Source: Rhizobium aethiopicum (lineage in GTDB: Bacteria; Pseudomonadota; Alphaproteobacteria; Rhizobiales; Rhizobiaceae). Taken from it: a stretch of 64,000 nucleotides of DNA. How positions within the stretch are numbered: the stretch's first letter is position 1; each line of letters opens with the position of its first letter. The notes under the pieces are model-generated. The model was not told the DNA's origin. It saw only the letters and a list, made by a program, of their open reading frames with translations, and did no database searches. The translations under genes and the position numbers were made by a program. The stretch covers positions 310,001-374,000 of the forward strand of contig NZ_JACIFV010000002.1 of the NCBI RefSeq assembly GCF_014197535.1, in the 5' to 3' direction. Positions 27,512 through 35,598 of this stretch are shown piece by piece.

Positions 27512-27660
27512 CCCCCCTCTGTCCTGCCGGACATCTCCCCCACAAGGGGGGAGATCGACTCGTGGATGGAATCTCTCCAAACAATTGATGTTGGAACGAG
27601 CGGGTCCGCCCAGCCGATCTCCTCCCTTGTGGGGGAGATGCCCGGCAGGGCAGAGGGGGT
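27512..27660. repeat. RIME-like rhizobial intergenic mosaic element
   Basis: 27512-27558 reads CCCCCCTCTGTCCTGCCGGA, then CATCTCCCCCACAAGGGGGG AGATC, and 27614-27660 is its near-exact inverse. The two palindromes enclose about 55 bases. The sequence resembles the RIME1-type elements described from Sinorhizobium and relatives. It lies immediately after der and may act as a transcriptional punctuation or mRNA-stabilising hairpin. Confidence 0.75.
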
Positions 27661-27698
27661 ACTCCAGGCGACCTTGCTATCTTGGTGGTAGTCTATCG

Positions 27699-27905
27699 CT
27701 AAGCCACGCTCTTGTTCAACGCCTCGCGCAGCGCCACGATCTCAGCCTGTAGCGGCGGCGATGCAGCCGGGGATTGCCAGTCGCTTTTTCCTTGAGGCAC
27801 TTACCTTCCTCCGTCAGCCGAAGCGCGACGACGCGTTCGTCCTCGCGGCTGCGCTGGCGCCTGATATAGCCGGCGCTTTCCAGGCACTTACAAGTAACGT
27901 CGATC
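27699..27905 (-). pseudogene. remnant of a MarR/OhrR-like regulator
   Basis: Only the C-terminal half of a MarR-type regulator can be read. It starts at LIDVTCKCLESAGYIRRQRS, REDERVVALRLTEEGKCLKEKA, the wing and following helix, then shifts frame to IPGCIAAATG and shifts again to AEIVALREALNKSVA before a TAG at 27699-27701. At least two frameshifts and the missing DNA-recognition helix show that it is dead. Its 5' side is cut off exactly where the glycosyltransferase gene ends, so a deletion or insertion junction probably lies near 27905. Confidence 0.75.
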
Positions 27906-29085
27906 AATCTCCGGATGGGAGAGGCCCGGCGGTTTCGCCGGGCTTTCTGCTTCTTGGTAGCGACTTGGCGAATTGCCAAGCCTTTTTCCATTTCGGCGTG
28001 ATGACCCCATTGGCAGCGCGAATATTGTTGATGAATTGCTGCGTTGCCGCTTCCCAAGAATATTGCATGGCAAGCTCACGCGCCTTGGTGCGCGAGGCGG
28101 AGAGAGCGGCCAGGCATGCTGCCTGCAGGTCGGCGTCGAGTGCTCCGACCTCGCTGTCCTCGCCGATGATATCGAGCGGGCCGGTGACGGGATAGGCGGC
28201 GACCGGCACGCCCGATGCCAAGGCTTCGAGAATGGTGTTGCCAAAGGTGTCGGTGAGCGAGGGGAAGACGAAGACATCGGCCTGGGCATAGATTTTCGCC
28301 AGATCCTCGCCGAATTTCACTCCGGTGAAATGGACGTTCTTATAACGCTGCTCCAGTTCGGCGCGCGCCGGACCATCGCCGACGACGACCTTGAAGCCCG
28401 GCAGGTCGAGATCGAGAAAGGCCGGCAGGTTCTTTTCCAGAGCCACGCGGCCGACGGTCATGAAAATCGGCCGAGGCAGGCCAAGAGGCTCCGGCTCAAG
28501 CGGCATCGGATGGAATTGCGTGGCGTCGATGCCGCGGGTCCAGGGCATCAGGTTCTTGATGCCTCTCGCGGACAATTCGCGAGCAAGGCTTGGCGTCGCC
28601 ACCATGCAGCCGGCGCCGCCATTGTGGAACCAACGCACGAAGGCGTAGAGCCAGCTCTCCGGGATCGGCAGGCGGGCAGAAACATATTCCGGAAAGCGCG
28701 TGTGATAGCTGGTTGAGAACGGCATGCGCTTGCGCAGGCACCAGCGGCGGGCGGTCAATCCCAGCGGACCTTCGGTGGCGATATGCACATAGGTCGGATT
28801 GTGCTTTTCGATCTCTCGCGCGACACGTCGGTAATTGGCAATCGACAGGCGGATTTCCGGATAGGTCGGGCAGGGGATACTGTGGAAACGCTCCGGCGTC
28901 ACCATCGCAACCTCGACCCCCATTTTCGCCAGTTCGCGATTGGTGTTCTCGATCGAGCGAACGACTCCATTGACCTGCGGGTGCCAGGCATCGGTAACGA
29001 TTACCAGCCTTTCCGGCAGATTTCCGGCGGCGGCGGCATTGGCCCAGCTCTCGCCGCTATAAGTATTTGCCGGACGTTGCAGCAT
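27904..29085 (-). CDS. GT4-family glycosyltransferase
   Basis: A 393-residue GT-B fold glycosyltransferase. The N-terminal half has LVIVTDAWHPQVNGVVRSIENT (acceptor side) and ATEGPLGLTARRWC. The C-terminal half has FMTVGRVALEKNLPAFLDLD, VVGDGPARAELEQRY and the nucleotide-sugar E-x7-E motif in DTFGNTILEALASGVPVAAY. Close relatives transfer sugars to lipids (glycolipid synthesis under phosphate limitation) or polysaccharides; the acceptor cannot be told here. The ATG at 29085 with GGAAA nine bases upstream is preferred over 29121. The extreme C-terminus abuts the decayed MarR gene and may have been altered. Confidence 0.87.
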   Translation of the reverse strand: MLQRPANTYSGESWANAAAAGNLPERLVIVTDAWHPQVNGVVRSIENTNRELAKMGVEVAMVTPERFHSIPCPTYPEIRLSIANYRRVAREIEKHNPTYVHIATEGPLGLTARRWCLRKRMPFSTSYHTRFPEYVSARLPIPESWLYAFVRWFHNGGAGCMVATPSLARELSARGIKNLMPWTRGIDATQFHPMPLEPEPLGLPRPIFMTVGRVALEKNLPAFLDLDLPGFKVVVGDGPARAELEQRYKNVHFTGVKFGEDLAKIYAQADVFVFPSLTDTFGNTILEALASGVPVAAYPVTGPLDIIGEDSEVGALDADLQAACLAALSASRTKARELAMQYSWEAATQQFINNIRAANGVITPKWKKAWQFAKSLPRSRKPGETAGPLPSGD

Positions 29086-29280
29086 GTCGCGATTTCCATC
29101 CGCGTTGCAGTGATATGGCAACGCTCAACCCCAAAGCGGGGTTCCGGAACGGCGATTCCCGCTTTCCTATTTTGAGGCATGACCATGATGGAAATATTAC
29201 AGCCGCTTGCCAGTGTTTTCAGGCTTTTAGCGGCTCGATCGCCGCGAATATGTCAGGGGCTGATCGCAGTTTTCAGGCAG

Positions 29281-29314
29281 AAAAAATGACGGCGCCGATC
29301 GGGGACCGGCGCCG
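29281..29314 (-). terminator. intrinsic terminator of glnII
   Basis: CGGCGCC (29290-29296) pairs with GGCGCCG (29308-29314). On the minus strand the hairpin is followed by GTCATTTTTT. It lies just downstream of the glnII stop codon. Confidence 0.8.
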
Positions 29315-29323
29315 CTTGGGAGG

Positions 29324-30364
29324 TTAGGCAGCAGCGGAAGCCGAACCGGCGAGCGGAACTTCCGAGATCGTCTTCAGAACCTGCGAAGCGATCTGATAGG
29401 GGCAGCCCTGCGAGTTCGGGCGGCGATCTTCCAGATAGCCCTTGTAGTCGTTCTTGACGAAGGAGTGCGGCACGCGGATCGAAGCGCCACGGTCGGCAAC
29501 GCCGTAGGAGAACTTGTTCCACGGAGCGGTTTCGTGCTTGCCGGTCAGGCGCTTGTCGTTGTCAGGACCGTAGACGTTGATGTGGTCCATCAGGTTCTTT
29601 TCGAACTGCGCCATCAGCGCTTCGAAGTAGGCCTTGCCGCCGATTTCGCGCATGTACTTAGTCGAGAAGTTGCAATGCATACCCGAGCCGTTCCAGTCGG
29701 TGTCGCCGAGCGGCTTGCAATGATATTCAATGTCGATGCCGTATTTTTCGGTCAGGCGCTGCAGCAGGTAGCGTGCCATCCAGATCTGGTCGGCGGCCTT
29801 CTTGGAGCCCTTGCCGAAAATCTGGAATTCCCACTGGCCCTTGGCCACTTCGGCGTTGATGCCTTCATGGTTGATACCGGCAGCGAGGCAGAGATCGAGA
29901 TGCTCTTCGACGATCTCGCGGGCGACGTCGCCGACATTAGAATAGCCGACGCCGGTGTAGTAGGGGCCCTGCGGAGCCGGATAACCCTGCTCGGGGAAGC
30001 CGAGCGGGCGGCCGTTCTGGTAGAAGAAATATTCCTGCTCGAAGCCGAACCAGGCATCTTCGTCGTCGAGGATGGTGGCGCGGGCGTTGCTCGGGTGCGG
30101 CGTGACGCCATCGGGCATCATGACTTCGCACATGATGAGAACGCCGTTGGCGCGGGCCGGGTCGGGATAGATGGCGACGGGCTTCAGCACGCAATCGGAG
30201 CTGCGGCCTTCGGCCTGCATCGTCGACGAGCCGTCGAAGCCCCAGAGCGGAAGCTGTTCCAGCGTCGGGAATGCGTCGAATTCCTTGATCTGCGTCTTGC
30301 CACGCAGGTTCGGTACCGGGGTGTACCCATCGAGCCAAATATACTCGAGCTTATATTTTGTCAT
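29324..30364 (-). CDS. glnII: glutamine synthetase type II
   Basis: ATP-dependent synthesis of glutamine from glutamate and ammonium by the eukaryote-like GSII found in rhizobia beside GSI. It is 346 residues from the ATG at 30364. Seen are the N-terminal KYKLEYIWLDGYTPVPNLRG, the WGFDGSST beta-grasp motif, the metal-binding FGFEQEYFFYQ and NAEVAKGQWEFQI, GSGMHCNFSTKYM with the substrate His, and the ATP/glutamate site DRGASIRVPHSF. No adenylylation-site Tyr loop of GSI is present. A perfect GG-N10-GC sigma-54 promoter upstream agrees with the known NtrC-dependent, nitrogen-limitation control of glnII. Confidence 0.97.
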   Translation of the reverse strand: MTKYKLEYIWLDGYTPVPNLRGKTQIKEFDAFPTLEQLPLWGFDGSSTMQAEGRSSDCVLKPVAIYPDPARANGVLIMCEVMMPDGVTPHPSNARATILDDEDAWFGFEQEYFFYQNGRPLGFPEQGYPAPQGPYYTGVGYSNVGDVAREIVEEHLDLCLAAGINHEGINAEVAKGQWEFQIFGKGSKKAADQIWMARYLLQRLTEKYGIDIEYHCKPLGDTDWNGSGMHCNFSTKYMREIGGKAYFEALMAQFEKNLMDHINVYGPDNDKRLTGKHETAPWNKFSYGVADRGASIRVPHSFVKNDYKGYLEDRRPNSQGCPYQIASQVLKTISEVPLAGSASAAA

Positions 30365-30451
30365 CGTGACTCTCTCAATGCGACGAAGGTGAGCAAACCC
30401 GGAGACGATCTGGGCGCGCAAACGCATCCGACCGCCAGGGGATGCACCTAT

Positions 30452-30470
30452 CGAAGCACGTAGCGTGCCA
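30452..30470 (-). promoter_or_regulatory. sigma-54 promoter of glnII
   Basis: The minus strand reads TGGCACG-N4-GTGCT. GG at 30469-30468 and GC at 30457-30456 are exactly ten bases apart, matching the -24/-12 consensus. The predicted start site near 30444 gives a leader of about 80 bases before the glnII ATG. I could not find a clear NtrC dyad further upstream. Confidence 0.8.
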
Positions 30471-30795
30471 GTTTGATTGCCGACATAAGAAAAATCTTAA
30501 ATCGGCCGGTCGATCCGCACTTTTCCCTTTCTCGAAAGAAGCCCGTTTGAACGATCGAAGGCTGATTCATCAGGAGGATAAAGAGGTTTCCTGCCTCGGA
30601 ACCGGATGAAAATTTGGGCGTTAGTTCGAAATGGTGAAGTGTTGAACAAATAGGCGGAAGCTTCAGTCGTAGACAGCATATGGATCAATCATAGTTACTT
30701 CATGCATATATTTTGTGCAATTTGCATAAACTATGTGCATCATGCTATGGTCGCAGTCCTGATATCGATGCGCCGAACGGAATGGAGGCGATCTC

Positions 30796-30987
30796 ATGCC
30801 CACCGGTTTTCATCGTGAATCCGCGACGATCTACCAGTTTCCTGTCAAACCGACGCGGGCCGCAAACCGGTTCGAACGCGCCAAGCTGATGGAGCGCGAG
30901 GCGGCTGATGTCTGCGACGCAGCGCTCGACAGCTGCTGGTATCATGACGAGGCGGTTCGCGAGACGGATCGGCCGACGAAGTCCTGA
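30796..30987 (+). CDS. DUF2735 family small protein
   Basis: A 63-residue protein whose start PTGFHRESATIYQFPVKPT is the DUF2735 signature. Family members are found beside glnII in rhizobia, and that is the case here, in divergent orientation with about 430 bases between start codons. The function is unknown; linkage hints at nitrogen status. GGAGGCGATCTC precedes the ATG. The upstream region is AT-rich and carries several overlapping TGCAT/ATGCA motifs (30701-30745) that could be a binding site. Confidence 0.78.
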   Translation: MPTGFHRESATIYQFPVKPTRAANRFERAKLMEREAADVCDAALDSCWYHDEAVRETDRPTKS

Positions 30988-31071
30988 TTTTTACGCCCTT
31001 GACGGGGAAGAATGCCGATAAAGCGGGGAGCGCCCGCGCATGGCACACCTGCGCGATCGTCATGCGCGGGT

Positions 31072-31995
31072 TCAGCGACCGCTCAACCCGAGTTTTTCTC
31101 TTGCAACCAACGCCCCATGCTCGCTGACGACGCGAGCCGCCACGCCTGCGGCGAAGCGGGCGGCTGCCGGCGCGTCCTGACTCTCAAGATATCGTGCGAG
31201 GAAGGCGCCGTTGAAACTGTCGCCGGCGCTCGTGGTATCGACGACCTTCTTGACCCTTTCGGCCGGAACGAAGGTCTCCTCGCCGCCGAAATTCAAGTTG
31301 ACACCGTCCGCGCCATTCTTGACCACGATATCGAGAGCGCCCAGCGCGCGGTAGCGATGAATGGTCGCCTCGATGGAATCGTCACCAAAATGAGCGGCCT
31401 CGTCGTCAAAGCTCGGCATGACGAGCACGGAGGAGCGAGCGCCTTCGCTGATCGTCGTATGCATCACATCGTAGCTCGACCACAGGCGTGGACGGATGTT
31501 GGGGTCGAAAACCACGAGCTTGCCGGCTGCCTTGGCGCGGCGGATTTCGGAGAGCAGCGTTGCGGCATCCTCCTGCGGCAGGATGGCAAGGGTGATGCCG
31601 GAGAAATAAATGACTTCAGCGCTTTCCACCGCCTCGCGCAGATGATCCGGATCAGCAGCCAGGCTGCGGGCGGCCGAACTGTCGCGCCAATAGCTGAAGG
31701 AGCGTTCGCCGTTCTTCAGGTTGATCATGTAGAGGCCGGGCGTCTTGCCCTTGATGCGGCGGATGAGATTCGTGCCGATACCCGCTCCAGCGATAAAGGC
31801 AGCCATCTCGTCCGACATGGCGTCGTCACCGAGCGCGGTGAAATAATCGACCGACCAGTCGGGGCCGAGGCAAGCGCGGGCATACCAGGCGGTATTGAAG
31901 GTATCGCCGGCAAAGCCCTTGCGCAGCAGGCCGTCGCCGGCCTGCGAGAGCTCCACCATGCATTCACCGATCGACAGAAACCGTCTTCCGTTCAC
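31072..31995 (-). CDS. kdgK: PfkB-family sugar kinase, probably 2-keto-3-deoxygluconate kinase
   Basis: A 307-residue ribokinase-family enzyme. It starts FLSIGECMVELSQAGDGLLR, has the sugar-binding GFAGDTFNTAWYAR and the phosphate/anion-hole motif DTTSAGDSFNGAFLA near residue 250. The N-terminal pattern and YWRDSSAARSL segment resemble KdgK, which phosphorylates 2-dehydro-3-deoxygluconate in hexuronate and pectin breakdown. Substrate assignment within PfkB kinases is uncertain. GTG start at 31995 with GGAGG upstream. No uronate pathway genes are adjacent. Confidence 0.8.
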   Translation of the reverse strand: MNGRRFLSIGECMVELSQAGDGLLRKGFAGDTFNTAWYARACLGPDWSVDYFTALGDDAMSDEMAAFIAGAGIGTNLIRRIKGKTPGLYMINLKNGERSFSYWRDSSAARSLAADPDHLREAVESAEVIYFSGITLAILPQEDAATLLSEIRRAKAAGKLVVFDPNIRPRLWSSYDVMHTTISEGARSSVLVMPSFDDEAAHFGDDSIEATIHRYRALGALDIVVKNGADGVNLNFGGEETFVPAERVKKVVDTTSAGDSFNGAFLARYLESQDAPAAARFAAGVAARVVSEHGALVAREKLGLSGR

Positions 31996-32136
31996 CTTGT
32001 CCTCCCGGCATCGGAGCGCCGCTGATGCAACAGGCCGCTCTATCGCTTTGAATTAACGCTTCATCCGCTGATACGCGGAGCCGGGCGGAGTGACAAGCGT
32101 CGATATTGCGAGCGCCATTGGGACAAGGAACCGAAA

Positions 32137-32164
32137 GCCGCCTTCGCGGGCAAGCGAAGGCGGC
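32137..32164 (-). terminator. terminator hairpin after the small secreted protein gene
   Basis: GCCGCCTTCG (32137-32146) and CGAAGGCGGC (32155-32164) form a 10-base stem with an 8-base loop. On the minus strand TTTCGG follows. It sits 14 bases past the stop codon at 32179. Confidence 0.7.
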
Positions 32165-32178
32165 GAGCGCGAAGGTGT

Positions 32179-32520
32179 TTATTCGTGGATGGTGTAGCTG
32201 CCGAGCTCGCAAAGATCCTGCGTGTCTTCGGTGGTGTCGAGGTTCGAGTCTTCGTCGAATTCGAAGCGCATGTCGTATTTGCAGACGGTGCGGCCGTCGG
32301 CGATGGTGATGTTCACGGTCTCGCCCGGATTGAGGACATCCTCGCCGAAGACGTCTTCTTCCCAGTTGTTGACGCCGGTCGGCGAGCTGTAGAAGCGCGT
32401 CAGGACGGAATTGGTCCCGTTGGTGAGCTGGAATTTCAAATCTTCGGCATGTGACGATACGGCGGAGGTGGCGATGATGGCGGCGGCAAGCGCGATCAAT
32501 CCGGACAGTTTCGATTTCAT
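32179..32520 (-). CDS. small acidic exported protein
   Basis: A 113-residue protein with a clear signal peptide (MKSKLSGLIALAAAIIATSA, cleavage near SSHAED). The mature part is acidic and contains LKFQLTNGTNSVLTRFYSSP, PGETVNITIADGRTVCKYDM and DLCELGSYTIHE, with two cysteines that could form one disulfide. Similar proteins are conserved in rhizobia without known function. It stands alone, with its own terminator, between the sugar kinase and the peptide transporter operon. Confidence 0.75.
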   Translation of the reverse strand: MKSKLSGLIALAAAIIATSAVSSHAEDLKFQLTNGTNSVLTRFYSSPTGVNNWEEDVFGEDVLNPGETVNITIADGRTVCKYDMRFEFDEDSNLDTTEDTQDLCELGSYTIHE

Positions 32521-32660
32521 TTATGCGGTTCCCCAAGCCCATGATTAGGCGAGGATGGGGATAACATATTCGCATCTAAATCTTTGTTATCGGAGGCTAT
32601 AGATTCCGAAGTATCTGTGTTTTGGCCGTTTCGCCGCGAAGGGAACGTGACAAGCGTTTG

Positions 32661-32689
32661 GAAAAAGCGAAGGCCGCTTCATGCGGCCC
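32661..32689 (-). terminator. terminator of the peptide transporter operon
   Basis: GGCCGC (32672-32677) and GCGGCC (32683-32688) form a stem with a 5-base loop. In the minus-strand direction the hairpin is followed by TTCGCTTTTTCC. It lies ten bases after the stop codon of the last operon gene. Confidence 0.7.
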
Positions 32690-32698
32690 TCGTTCCAT

Positions 32699-33685
32699 TC
32701 ACGGCCTGTCCATATGATAGCAGGCGGCCTTCTGGCCGGGACGAACCTCCTCGGTCGGCGGCATTTCGGTGCGGCAGATGTCGGTCGCCTTCCAGCAGCG
32801 AGGAGAGAAGACGCAGCCTTTCGGCGGGTTGAGCGGCGAGGGCGGGTCGCCCTGCAGGCGGATGCGGGTGCGCAGGCGCGCGAGCTTCGGATCCGGGATC
32901 GGGGCTGCGGAAAAGAGCGCCTGCGTATAGGGATGGGCGGGATGATCGAAGACGGTAGCGCAGTCGCCTGATTCCACCACGCGGCCGAGATAGAGCACCA
33001 GCACGTCGTCGGAGATCAGGCGCACGACGGAGAGGTCGTGGCTGATGAAGATCAGCGTCAGGCCGAATTCCTTTCGCAGCCTACGCAGGAGCGTAATGAC
33101 CTGGCCTTGGATCGAAACGTCGAGGGCCGAAACCGGCTCATCGCAGACAATGAGTTTCGGTTTGGTGACGATCGCACGCGCAATGCCAATGCGTTGCGCT
33201 TGGCCGCCGGAGAACTCGTGCGGATAGCGGTTGATCATCTCAGGCACGAGGCCGACGGCGCTCATGATTTCGCGCACGCGCTGGGTACGCTCGGCCCTCG
33301 AAAGCTTCGTTTCGAAGACAGTGAGCGGCTCGGCGATGATGTCGCCGACCGTCATGCGCGGGTCGAGCGAGGCGATCGGATCCTGGAAGATGATCTGCAT
33401 GTCGCGGCGCGCGGCGCGCATCTCCTCCTCCGACAGGTCGAGAAGATTGCGGCCCTGCCAGAGGATGCGGCCCCTCTGCGATTTCAACAGCCGCAGGATG
33501 GAACGGCCAAGCGTGGATTTGCCGCAGCCGGATTCGCCGACGACGCCGAGCGTGCGACCTTCAGCGAGATCGAAGCTGACATTGTTGACGGCCGTAAGGA
33601 AGACCGGCGGCTTGAAGAGGCCTTTCGCCGGCAGTTCGAACTGGGTGGTGAGGTTTTCGACCCTCAGCAGCGATCGGTCAGCCAT
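32699..33685 (-). CDS. dppF: dipeptide/oligopeptide ABC transporter ATP-binding protein (DppF/OppF)
   Basis: Second ATPase of a peptide importer, at the cytoplasmic face. The 328 residues show Walker A GESGCGKST, the Q-loop IIFQDPIASLDPR, the signature FSGGQAQRIGIARA, Walker B KLIVCDEPVSALDVS and the H-loop FISHDLSVV. The C-terminal oligopeptide-transporter extension holds the cysteines of CVFSPRCWKATDICRTE that ligate an iron-sulfur cluster in this family. It overlaps dppD by 8 bases and is last in the A-B-C-D-F operon. Confidence 0.95.
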   Translation of the reverse strand: MADRSLLRVENLTTQFELPAKGLFKPPVFLTAVNNVSFDLAEGRTLGVVGESGCGKSTLGRSILRLLKSQRGRILWQGRNLLDLSEEEMRAARRDMQIIFQDPIASLDPRMTVGDIIAEPLTVFETKLSRAERTQRVREIMSAVGLVPEMINRYPHEFSGGQAQRIGIARAIVTKPKLIVCDEPVSALDVSIQGQVITLLRRLRKEFGLTLIFISHDLSVVRLISDDVLVLYLGRVVESGDCATVFDHPAHPYTQALFSAAPIPDPKLARLRTRIRLQGDPPSPLNPPKGCVFSPRCWKATDICRTEMPPTEEVRPGQKAACYHMDRP

Positions 33686-34679
33686 GGTTCAGCAACTCCT
33701 CACGACGCGGGAACGGGTGATAGCAGGCCGCACAGTGGCGCGGCGCCAGGGTTTCGAGCGGCGGCGGGCGGTCGATGCAATCGTCCTGGACCTGCGAACA
33801 GCGTGGCGAGAAATTGCAGCCCTTCGGCAGGTGCTGCAGGTTCGGCGGGCGGCCGGGGATGACGACGAGGTCATCGACATCCTGGTCCGGCCGCGGGATC
33901 GAGGCATGCAGCGCCGCCGTATAGGGATGGGCGGGACTATCGAAGAGTTCGTCGACAGGCGCCTCCTCGACAATGCGGCCGGCATACATGACGGCGACGC
34001 GGTCGGCGAGGCCGGCGACGACGCCGAGATCGTGGGTGATCATGATGAGCGCTGTGTTCATCTCCGCCGTCAGATCGTTGAAGAGATCGAGGATCTGCGC
34101 CTGGATAGTGACGTCGAGCGCCGTCGTCGGCTCGTCGGCAATCAGGAGCTTCGGCTTGGTGAGCAGCGCCATGGCGATGACAATGCGCTGGCGCATGCCG
34201 CCGGAGAGTTCGTGCGGATAGAGGTGGAAGCGCCGCGTCGGGTCGGGGATGCCGACGCGCTTCAGCATGTCGAGGGCAGCGTCGGATGCCGCGCGCGCCG
34301 TCAGGCCGCGGTGAACCTCCAGCTGTTCCGTCAGCTGTCGGGAAATCTTCAGCGACGGGTTCAGCGCCGTCATCGGGTCCTGGAAGACCATGGCCATGTC
34401 CTTGCCGCGGATCTGGTCGAGCTCGCGCGACTTCAGCGACAGCACGTCCTTGCCTTCGAGCAGCGCCTGTCCTGTCGTCCTGCCGTTCTTGGCAAGCAGG
34501 CCCATGATGCCGAGGAAGGTCTGGCTCTTGCCGGAGCCGGACTCGCCGACGATGGCGATGCGCTCGCCGCGCCGGACGGTGAGGTTCATGTTGGAGACCG
34601 CCTTCACCTCGCCGTCGGGCGTCGCGAAGGTGATCGAGTAATCCTTGAGTTCGAGCAGGATGTCTTTTTCTTGGAGCAT
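33678..34679 (-). CDS. dppD: dipeptide/oligopeptide ABC transporter ATP-binding protein (DppD/OppD)
   Basis: First ATPase of the importer. From the ATG at 34679 it has 333 residues: Walker A GESGSGKSQ, Q-loop MVFQDPMTALNPS, signature LSGGMRQRIVIAMA, Walker B KLLIADEPTTALDVT, H-loop MITHDLGVV, and a Cys-rich C-terminal region (GCNFSPRCSQVQDDCID). Note that the Walker A ends GKSQ rather than GKST, as often in OppD. The start is one base beyond the dppC stop, so the genes are coupled; an upstream in-frame extension would enter dppC. Confidence 0.95.
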   Translation of the reverse strand: MLQEKDILLELKDYSITFATPDGEVKAVSNMNLTVRRGERIAIVGESGSGKSQTFLGIMGLLAKNGRTTGQALLEGKDVLSLKSRELDQIRGKDMAMVFQDPMTALNPSLKISRQLTEQLEVHRGLTARAASDAALDMLKRVGIPDPTRRFHLYPHELSGGMRQRIVIAMALLTKPKLLIADEPTTALDVTIQAQILDLFNDLTAEMNTALIMITHDLGVVAGLADRVAVMYAGRIVEEAPVDELFDSPAHPYTAALHASIPRPDQDVDDLVVIPGRPPNLQHLPKGCNFSPRCSQVQDDCIDRPPPLETLAPRHCAACYHPFPRREELLNHG

Positions 34680-34680
34680 T

Positions 34681-35598
34681 CTATCGATCCTTCGGGTCGA
34701 ACGCGTCGCGCAGGCCATCACCGATGAAAAGCAGGCTGAGCAGCAGGGCGACGAGGAAGCTTGCCGGGAAGATCAGCAGCCAGGGCATGCTTTCCATGGC
34801 GTCGGTTCCTTCGGCGATCAGCGTGCCGAGCGAGGTCAGCGGTTCCTGCACGCCGAAGCCGAGATAGGAGAGGAAGCTTTCCGTGGCGATGATTTCAGGC
34901 ACGGTCAGCGCCGCGAAGATGACCACCGGCCCGACGAGGTTCGGGATGATATGCTTGACGATGATCTTGAACGGCCGCTGCCCGGAGGCACGCGCCGCCT
35001 CGATGAATTCGCGATGCTTGATCGACAACGTCTGGCCGCGGACGATACGGGCCATGGTCAGCCATTCCAGCGCGCCGATCGCGGCAAAGAGCAGATAGAC
35101 GTTGCGGCCGAAGATCACCATCAGCAGGATGACGAAGAGGATGTAAGGAAGCGCGTACATGATGTCGACGAAGCGCATCATGATCGCATCCAGTCTTCCG
35201 CCGATATAGCCCGATATCGCGCCATAGAGCACGCCGATGACGACAGAGACGACGGTTGCCGTCAGCGCCACGGCCAGCGAGACGCGGGTGCCATAGAGCA
35301 CCCGGGCGAGAAGGTCGCGGCCGTTCGGATCGGTGCCGAAATAATGGCCGGTCTCGATCGAAGGCGGGATGCGGAAGGCCGCCCAATCCGGGTCCTCGTA
35401 GTTGAAGGGAATGAACCAGGGGCCGAGGAAGGCGGCGAGGATCAGCAGCCCCAGGACGACGATTGACAGCACTGCCGCCTTGTTGCGCGCCAGGCGGCGG
35501 AGCGCATCCCTGGTGAGCGAACGGCCTTCTGGCGCCAGGCCTTCGGCCTGCAGAAGCTCCTCTGCGAGCAGCTCGCGTTTTGCGGGATTGAGGATCAT
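34681..35598 (-). CDS. dppC: dipeptide/oligopeptide ABC transporter permease (DppC/OppC)
   Basis: Inner-membrane permease of 305 residues with about six helices. After a cytoplasmic leader it begins RLARNKAAVLSIVVLGLLIL. A periplasmic-loop motif HYFGTDPNGRDLLARVLYGTR is the OppC family signature, and the EAA loop is EAARASGQRPFKIIVKHIIPN. The ATG at 35598 overlaps the dppB stop as ATGA, which settles the start over a GTG at 35625. It pairs with DppB to form the channel. Confidence 0.95.
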   Translation of the reverse strand: MILNPAKRELLAEELLQAEGLAPEGRSLTRDALRRLARNKAAVLSIVVLGLLILAAFLGPWFIPFNYEDPDWAAFRIPPSIETGHYFGTDPNGRDLLARVLYGTRVSLAVALTATVVSVVIGVLYGAISGYIGGRLDAIMMRFVDIMYALPYILFVILLMVIFGRNVYLLFAAIGALEWLTMARIVRGQTLSIKHREFIEAARASGQRPFKIIVKHIIPNLVGPVVIFAALTVPEIIATESFLSYLGFGVQEPLTSLGTLIAEGTDAMESMPWLLIFPASFLVALLLSLLFIGDGLRDAFDPKDR

